A DNA stretch of 64,000 nucleotides from Isoetes taiwanensis. Taxonomy: Eukaryota; Streptophyta; Lycopodiopsida; Isoetales; Isoetaceae. The notes beneath the pieces were generated by a model that saw nothing but the letters and a program-made list of their open reading frames with translations, searched no databases and was not told the origin of the DNA. A program made the translations under genes and the position numbers. The stretch spans positions 27,796,919-27,860,918 of the forward strand of contig JAJEKV010000004.1 of the NCBI GenBank assembly GCA_021234155.1. The letters run 5' to 3'. Positions 57,080 to 64,000 of this stretch are shown here, in pieces. Every line of letters begins with the position of its first letter. The first letter of the stretch is position 1.

Positions 57080-60000
57080 GGATGAGAAATGAATACTAAA
57101 ATGGCATGAAGAAATGGGAGAAACCAAGGCCATTTTCTTCTTTTTGTTTTGTTTTGCTTTTTAAAGTCAGATCGTATCCAAATGTCCTCTCGAGCACTAG
57201 TTCGTGGCAAAATGTATATTATCTGATACATATGAATCTTGATTATCTGAACACAGTACAAAGTTTTTGTAGTAATTTTGTGGGAAATAAGTAGGATTTT
57301 ATAGCTTCTAAGTGCGGAAGGCAAATGAGGAATTTGTAGTCCTACTAACACTCTTCCTGGACGGAAATACGTAAATAGTTACAGAAGAAAGGGAAAGCAT
57401 ACAAAGAAGCTTGTAGGTGGCTGATGCAAAAGGAGGATAAACCGTCGAAATTGGGAGGCCGGGAGTTGCCGGAATGAACCACGGTGACAGCAGAAGTAAC
57501 ACTTGAATAGATGCGGATAAGATAAGATAATAATAACAGAAGTAAAAAAATAACAAAATGACAAATACTCCTATATCACTGACACCTGGAAACACAAACA
57601 TCCAATTAACTTGCAATCTGACTAATGAATATAAATAACACTAGAATATACGCCACATGTCTAAGCAAACAAATAACGCAGGTACCTTGACAAGGAACGC
57701 AGAAAAAAGGATATCTGAACGAGAATGCTCAAAAGGATGAAACTGAATATAGATAAAAGAGTAAAAGGTGGACGGAACAAGATACGGGACAGTGAGGCCC
57801 AGCCTTTGCCGTACACCAGGATAGCGAGGACTAGACCCATCAGCTGGTACTCCGGACCACCAAAAACTCAATTTCTGACTAACAGCAGGGCTATGGGGGA
57901 CCCTAGATCATAAGTCAGGAGGAATGATATAATACAAATGAGATATCGTCAAAAAGGAGACTGGGCTATGCTACGGACTGAGGAGTACAACTCTCGCCGT
58001 AGACCCGGATACGAGGGCCCGTCTCCAACTGGTGCCTGGATCACCAAAATGACAAGAATATTTATCAATATTTATCTATACTTATCTATATATGGTAGTT
58101 ATCTACCAGAAATCTAGATTGGCACAGAGAGGGTCACCCCCGTCCAATCAATCGGAACGGTAAGGTAAAACCTACCGACCGAGCATCTCACAAAGACAGG
58201 ACCACGACCCCGTTGGAATCATTAAATACCAGAGTACATGCATAAAAGCGAACGAGATTATGCATAAAAGTGGACGAGATTATAAACTGCAAATTAGATC
58301 ATGCAGAGAGGTGGGTAGAATAATTATGACTAACTCAGATTCTGATTCAGTTTTTCAAATAAGGTACCGTTTGGGAGACGACATATATTGTACGAAGGGA
58401 ATGCGGTGATACCACTATCATAGCCAGTCGGAGGAATTCGCCATTGAAATTGTGTCCAAGGCCCGATGGCAGATCAAATCAGTCTCAGAGCAGTGGTAAG
58501 CCAGCAGGACAAGGACTTCTTAGCTCAGATGAATAGGCTATAGTGTGTTCAATTTTGACCATTGAAATCACATTAGAGTTTTTAATTTTAACCACTCAAA
58601 TCACATTAAGTAATCTGACCGTAAACATTAATCCAAATGTTTGAATCTCAACATTTTTAAGTAGTCACATTAATCTGACCTTACCATTGATCCAAATGTT
58701 TGAACCATAACATTTTTAAGTGATTTTCTTAAGTAAAACTTGAAGTGAGAATTTGGATTATAATCCAACAATATTATGTCCTATGGACTTGTTTGGGTGC
58801 GATTCCCAAAAGGCAGATAAACAAGAGCAAAATTTGTAATATATGGAAATAAAATATGAGTATATTGTTATCGTTAAAACAACGTGTTGTTTTGTAAATG
58901 CGAAGAACGAGGCCAAATGTGTGTTTTTCTTTTAATTTTTTTGGGCAAAAACAACACTTAAGCAATAGCCACTTAAAAAAATGATGTGTCTATTTTCTAA
59001 TAACTACATATTATCTTAGTAAAACAACATTTGAAAACAACAATGATTCTAAAACAATACATGTGGATTTCTTGGATATTACATATTTTCTGTTGTGAAA
59101 ATAATGTCAACTTAAACAGGGTGCTGCGCACGGAGGGGAGAATGAAGTGGCTTAAGTTATAGTTGTAGACAATAGAGTATTTGAATCGAAATTGCTATTT
59201 TAAAACATTGACATTTTGTTTAGGTGATGGTACCCATTTGCATTACTAAGTTCTCCTTAGGTGTTGAGGTCTTGTTGCACTAGGATCCAGGTGGACACAT
59301 GGACTTTGGGGTTTGAGCGCAACGTATTGGTGTTTGGTGCTCGGTATGGAACTAGAATGGCAGAAGCATAAGGAGAAGTGTAATAGAGGAGACAACGGAA
59401 GTACATGTTTTGTGAAGTGGGATAAATCGTAGTTGAAAGTTATGTTTTGATAATCAATTCAAATTGCTACTTCTAGACAATAGAGTACTTGATACCATGA
59501 GTTTATTAATAGCATGATATACATGGGAGTACTTGATACTTGATAATATACGAAACAATTTATGAAGAATCGAAATAGAGGAATAAGAGAGGGGGGAGGG
59601 GGGGTTTGCAAAAGAACTTAAGAATTATGAATTGTTTTGCATGTGAATTTTGTTCAGGGGATGACGGAAGAATTCGATATTTTAAATTGAAGAAGGTTGC
59701 TACGAATTTAATAGCATGGAATACATGGAAGTTGCAAGCAAAGTAAAGTTGTTTAAAAATGTGAATGTTTTGAGGCTAGATCCTGTCAAAGGCAATGCAG
59801 CAAATTGAGAGTTTAACAACCTCTGAAACAAAAAACATATCATAGTAGTGCATGGATTTGAGAACGGAACACAAAATGATAAAGGAATAAAAATTTCTTG
59901 TATCTACACCTTGCATAGTTATGTTAGCGTGAAGCATTAATAACACCAAGCAAATGCAAATGTGAAGCATTGACAGGAACAAAAGTATTAATAAATGATT

Positions 60001-60175
60001 GGCCAATTTTTTAGCTTAACTAAGCATGTGGAAATCCATAACCCTGAACATTTGAAAACAAAATTCTCTGTAGCCAACAGTACCCATTTTGTATAATCAC
60101 GGATTGGACCTCAATAATCTTACGTTGCTTTGAATAATCGCATAGAAGATGCTTCCACATGGAGAGGATCTATAT
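57080..60175. other. Unassigned AT-rich DNA with short repeats
   Basis: No gene supported. It contains a diverged direct repeat of about 60 bp at 57808-57871 and 57993-58051, a 24-bp tandem (gcataaaagcgaacgagatt type, 58240-58286), and a direct repeat of period about 61 at 58612-58722. A G-rich run (gaggggggaggggggg) lies at about 59590. Confidence 0.55.
58612..58722. repeat. Direct repeat, period about 61 bp
   Basis: Two copies of a unit starting aatctgacc and including atccaaatgtttgaa and aacatttttaagt, with about 80-90% identity by eye. Confidence 0.75.
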
Positions 60176-61034
60176 GGTGTAGATAACGCTCTGGCCTGAG
60201 GGGTTACTGGTGAACACCATATGGCGTGATAATGCTCTGGCTCGAGGTGTGATATGGCTCCTTAACGCCCTAGTACTCGTGTTTACTAAGTAAGATTTAA
60301 TCTTGACCGTCGAATGGACAGCTGTTACCAGCTAGTGACGTAGTTGTGGCTCGAATTTTACAATGGCATTTGTAACATCCTAAGATAATATGATGAAAAC
60401 CGCAGGACACTCTACAGCAGCATCTGTAACATCCTAGGATTTCCTCTGCCAGTCTATTCCATTGCCATCTTCGCACAAAGGCTCTGCAAAGTGAAGCCAA
60501 AGGGGGCAGAATAGTGACGGAGCTCAAAAGCAGATCCCTGCAAAGCCATGGCAAGCATGAGGATCTAGAGTCGAATTTCTTTTATGGCCTCTGCTCTGAA
60601 GATTACCTCCGAGAGTGAGATTTCAGATTTCTAGAGCTTTGCCAGAACAGGGCAGAGCTTCCATTGCAAGTATCTTTTCCTGCCAATAAAAACAGGCTTT
60701 TAAACAGAGATCAAACATGCTATAGAAACTTGACGATGTGGCTCCGGGCAGTCATGCACCGCAAACACGGACCCTGCGCGGGCAAATGCGGGGATATGAC
60801 ATGGAAACCATATCGGAATGTCTCCAAGATCCGTAGTGATGTGGCAAGCCGCTCGTTTATCAGCCGTAGCGTGAGAAGACGTTGTAAAGGAGAGTTTCTG
60901 GTGCCGGATTAATCAATAAAAACCTCGTACCAGGGCGTTAAGGGCGATAACAATGCGCGCCAGAGCCATTTTGGTCATGGCCCGAGAATTTTTGTTTGCC
61001 AGTAAGCCCTCAGGCCAGGGCGTTATCTACACCA
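60174..61034. mobile_element. Inverted-repeat element with arms of about 107-111 bp
   Basis: The left arm (60176-60282) starts ggtgtagataacgctctggc. The right arm (60922-61032) is its inverse, ending gccagggcgttatctacacc. The first 35 bp match almost perfectly, and the inner parts with gaps. Each arm carries three TAACGCCCTGG-like strings. No target duplication is visible. The 640-bp interior has an 82-aa frame (60664-60912, +) without motif. It could be a non-autonomous DNA transposon or a hairpin-forming locus. Confidence 0.6.
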
Positions 61035-62270
61035 TGCACACCATGATTGCAACTTATAAAGGCCAAACACTACAGTAGGAATATACACGAGTCAGGTTGA
61101 TTGCAATCTTCGTCCAAAATTTTCAATTTGGAGTGGCACAAACCAGGATTTTTAACTATCATCATAAAAAATAAATTAAGGGATGAGGAAATTTTTTTAA
61201 GCACTTAACTCTTGGTCTCTTTGGCACGTTTACAGATCACTTTCACTTTGGGAGTAGTAGGTAGATACCTATCTCCTGTCGTTTATGCACAGAGTGCCGT
61301 TTATGCCGAATCTTAGGCGCTATGTAGATTCAGATAGAAAGTTGCCAATCAAGGTCTGTGTAATTGCCAGGCCACCAGCTCCAGTTCAATTGTATCTTTA
61401 AAACTACTGTTACAAGTCCCTCGAATTTGCCAAAAGGCAACATATGGACACAAGCTTTAGTGAAAACAACCCTGAAAAAATTATCAAATTTCTCTTGCAT
61501 ATCTATTTTACAAATGGTATGAAACCTTGCAAAGTGAATGCACTGCAGTGAAAGGCATGTTTGCCTGTACACTCGGAGTGCCAAAGGACTACTCCATATT
61601 ATATTCAGTGTTGATTTTAGTGGCTATTTATCGCAAAATTGCTATATTTTTGAATTTTTGAAAAATTTGCCACTATGCTTAGTAGGTTCCCTTTAGTAAA
61701 ATAATGAGATCAATTCGCCAAATTTCTTTGGAGAAGCTTTCCCTCTTCTACCACAGTCGCCAACTATATGGACTTAGTGAAGGAGCTTTTTCGCCTCTCT
61801 ATCAATAATCTCAATTCTTAAATCTCAAACAGATCGTCTACTTAAAAAACATAGTTACCAATTCCATATAGTCTGGGAGTATAGAGGTGAAGGTTTTGAA
61901 TTTTAATATTTCTACGACTAAATGTCTATAGATCATGATAAATCCATACCATTTGATGTCTTTATTATGGAATACAATCACATTTGAGAAAATAGTACTC
62001 TCATATACAAAAGCAAAACAAAAGGGAAGCTTACGACATTAGTTAGTGGCTTTTATATATGTCATTATGTTGCATTCATGACAGCAATACTATGATAAGA
62101 TTTTAGACATCGTCACAAGTACTAAACAAATACTTTGGTGACTAATGTTTATCGCCACATGCACTACAAAATTTTTTGGGGATAAAATTTATCGCCTTCC
62201 AAAAAAGTTTCGAATATAAGATTATCGCCAAAATAGTGATACCCATATTACGATATAGTATTACTAAAAT
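61035..62270. other. Unassigned AT-rich DNA 3' of the PPR gene
   Basis: No gene. The part next to the PPR stop (about 62100-62270) has repeated tatcgcc strings and a cactacaaaattttttgggg string. The latter resembles the end of a plant MITE, but no partner end was found. Confidence 0.5.
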
Positions 62271-62272
62271 CA

Positions 62273-63820
62273 TCACTGATTATATTGTATGCAATCCTTG
62301 GGATAGTATAGTCTGCAACTGGTGAGCAATGATTTCCATGATGCATCATCCGGTTGTAGTGGCATATTATTGACCAAAGCTTCTGAACTGTCCAGCAATC
62401 CCACACGAGCAATGAGGTCAATCATGCAATTATAATGTTCTAACACTGGCACAACAGAATGAACTTCAGCCATGCAGAAAAAACAATTGCAACCCTCATC
62501 AAGGAGCCCATCACGACTACATGCAGAAAGGACACTAGAGTACATAAGCTCATTAGGCATCACATTTGCGCATTGCATTTGCTCGAAAAAATATATTGCA
62601 TCTTTTCCAAAGCCATGCTGGGCATATCCAGAAATTATAATCGACCATGATACCAGATCTCTTTGGGTCATGTGTGTGAAAAGTTGAAGGGCTTCCTTAA
62701 GCCTCCCCTCCTTGGCATATCCTGCAATCATTGCATTCCATGAGACAAAATTGCGGACGGGCATTGGCTGAAAAAAGGCAAGAGCATTCTCAAGCTGCCC
62801 TTGTTCAGCATACAATGGAGTCATTGTTGTCCAGGAAAATACATCATGAACTGGCATTTGCTCATAAAGTTGAAGAGCTTGCTTAATCTGCCCATCCTTG
62901 GCATATACTCCAAGCATAGCATTCCATGAGATCAGATCCTTCTCTGGCATTTGATTGAATACGTTCAGGGCCTCGGTTAACCTTCCAGACTTGGCAAATG
63001 CTGAGATCATGATATTCCATGATCTTAAACCACAATAAGGCATTTCCTCAAACATTAGAGTAGCTTCCCTAAGTTTACCATGTTTAACACATCCTGCAAT
63101 GATGGTATTCCATGACACCACTGTCCGATGTGGCATGTAATGAAAGAGACAAAGAGCCTCGTTGAGTAATCCATGTTTGACATAAGATGAAATCATTACA
63201 TTCCAATAGATGTCATTGCGTTCAGGCATTTCTTTGAAGAGCTTAAAAGCTCTTCTCAACTTGCCATGTTCAGCATATGCTGCAACCATGGAAGTAGCAG
63301 AAACCACATCCTTCTCAGGCATGCATTCAAAAAGTTGGCGTGCACTGCACAATAATTGCCCTTATTCTAAATAAGCTGCAAACATGATGTTCCATGTAAA
63401 AGAATTGCGGGAATTCATATAGTCAAACACTGAACGAGCAACTCTAAGAGCTTTGCACTTGCCATACATCTGAATAAGAAGATTTCCTAAATATGTGTTT
63501 TGAGCCAGCCCATTGTGAATTATGCACTGATGGATTCGTTGCCCCTCAAATAAATCCCCTGCAGTGCCACATTTGCGAAGTAAGGATGCAATGCAGTGTA
63601 TCTCCAAGTTATAATTCACCGATATAACCTGTTGCTTATCTTTCATTGGGTTTGCATATTGCTTGGACGATAGTGCTTGTGTATAATTTAATTGGAAGCA
63701 GCATACTTCCAAAACATTTCTGCCGTTCTTTATAGAGCCAAATTGGTACCGTTTGGAATGAGCAGAAAATGTAGAGCTGAAAAAGCAAATATCTGACATG
63801 GGCAATCTCACTTGGTTCAA
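62273..63820 (-). pseudogene. Pentatricopeptide repeat (PPR) protein gene with one internal stop
   Basis: One 516-codon frame on the minus strand from ATG 63820, interrupted by a single in-frame TAA at 63364-63362. Residues 1-60 are Ser/Lys-rich and could be an organelle transit peptide. Next come SLLRKCGTAGDLFEGQRIHQ and NSFTWNIMFAAYLE. After the stop there are at least eight 31-residue repeats of the type MPxRxxVSWNxMIxxYxxxGxLxEALxLF. It ends HYNCMIDLIARVGLLDSSEA and SWKSLLTSCRLY, so the E region is cut short and there is no DYW domain. PPRs of this class bind organellar RNA, often for C-to-U editing. Around the stop one residue is also inserted (GQLLCSAR instead of the usual GQLxxAR), suggesting an indel or base error rather than clean decay. 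No introns. Confidence 0.85.
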
Positions 63821-64000
63821 AAGAGGTCGGAGAGGCAGAAGTTCTCATGCTTATATCAAGGTTAAACTCTATATGCAAATGTCAAACTTTACTCTACCTT
63901 ATGAGTTCTTGATGGAAAGATGCTTTCCAAGCAGTCGGATCGCCCATCGCTCACAGCATTACGGATCAAGCACACAAGTAAACACATAATTAACAAGGTG

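Noticed and set aside
62100-62200. CACTA-type transposon end (cactacaaaattttttgggg)
   Set aside because: Only one end is visible; no inverted partner or 3-bp target duplication was found nearby.

Overview
The window looks like a gene-poor, transposon-rich stretch of a large plant nuclear genome. It is AT-rich and has no operons. It contains an intron-bearing SWEET sugar-transporter gene, a long-array pentatricopeptide (PPR) gene and many nested plant-type retroelements. The style of the PPR array and of the DUF7869-like transposon protein makes me lean to a fern or other seed-free vascular plant, but this is inference. No bacterial, plastid or rRNA sequence was recognised.

Layout. 1-3252: no gene recognised, short diverged repeats. 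3253-17868: a LINE on the minus strand (body about 3269-17848, flanked by a 17-20 bp near-identical duplication), split in two by a Ty3/gypsy LTR retrotransposon at 7106-15745 (591 and 585 bp LTRs, 5-bp target duplication ggctt). 17869-20970: short tandem repeats and two exon-like minus-strand reading frames of unknown function. 21045-26446 and 49090-52661: two direct copies of one segment carrying a SWEET gene on the minus strand. The right copy can be spliced into a complete 244-aa protein. The left copy is broken and has also taken a MITE and a SINE-like insert. 26447-30486: a broken DUF7869-like (transposase-like) gene preceded by a cluster of palindromic AAATTGGGCGG motifs and tandem repeats. 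32781-47085: a Ty1/copia insertion that is a tandem array of four LTRs and three internal regions inside a single 5-bp target duplication (ctcca). Two of its LTRs have each been hit by the same MITE family. 52662-62270: mostly unassigned DNA with a duplicated promoter-like module rich in CATGC motifs, a few weak ORFs and an 857-bp inverted-repeat element. 62273-63820: a PPR gene on the minus strand with one internal stop.

The order of events can partly be read. The LINE came before the gypsy insertion. The SWEET segment was duplicated before the left copy took its MITE and SINE. The copia array was in place before its third and fourth LTRs took MITEs. The SWEET and PPR loci are the only parts that look like ordinary host genes; the rest is mobile DNA and its debris.

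The most important cross-cutting observation is that differences between otherwise near-identical repeat copies (gypsy LTRs, copia internal regions) pile up at CAG/CTG trinucleotides as odd small substitutions and indels (CAG to CGG or CGAG, CTG to CTTTG). This looks like a base-calling artefact at CHG-methylated cytosines in a nanopore assembly. Many frameshifts in the window may therefore not be real.
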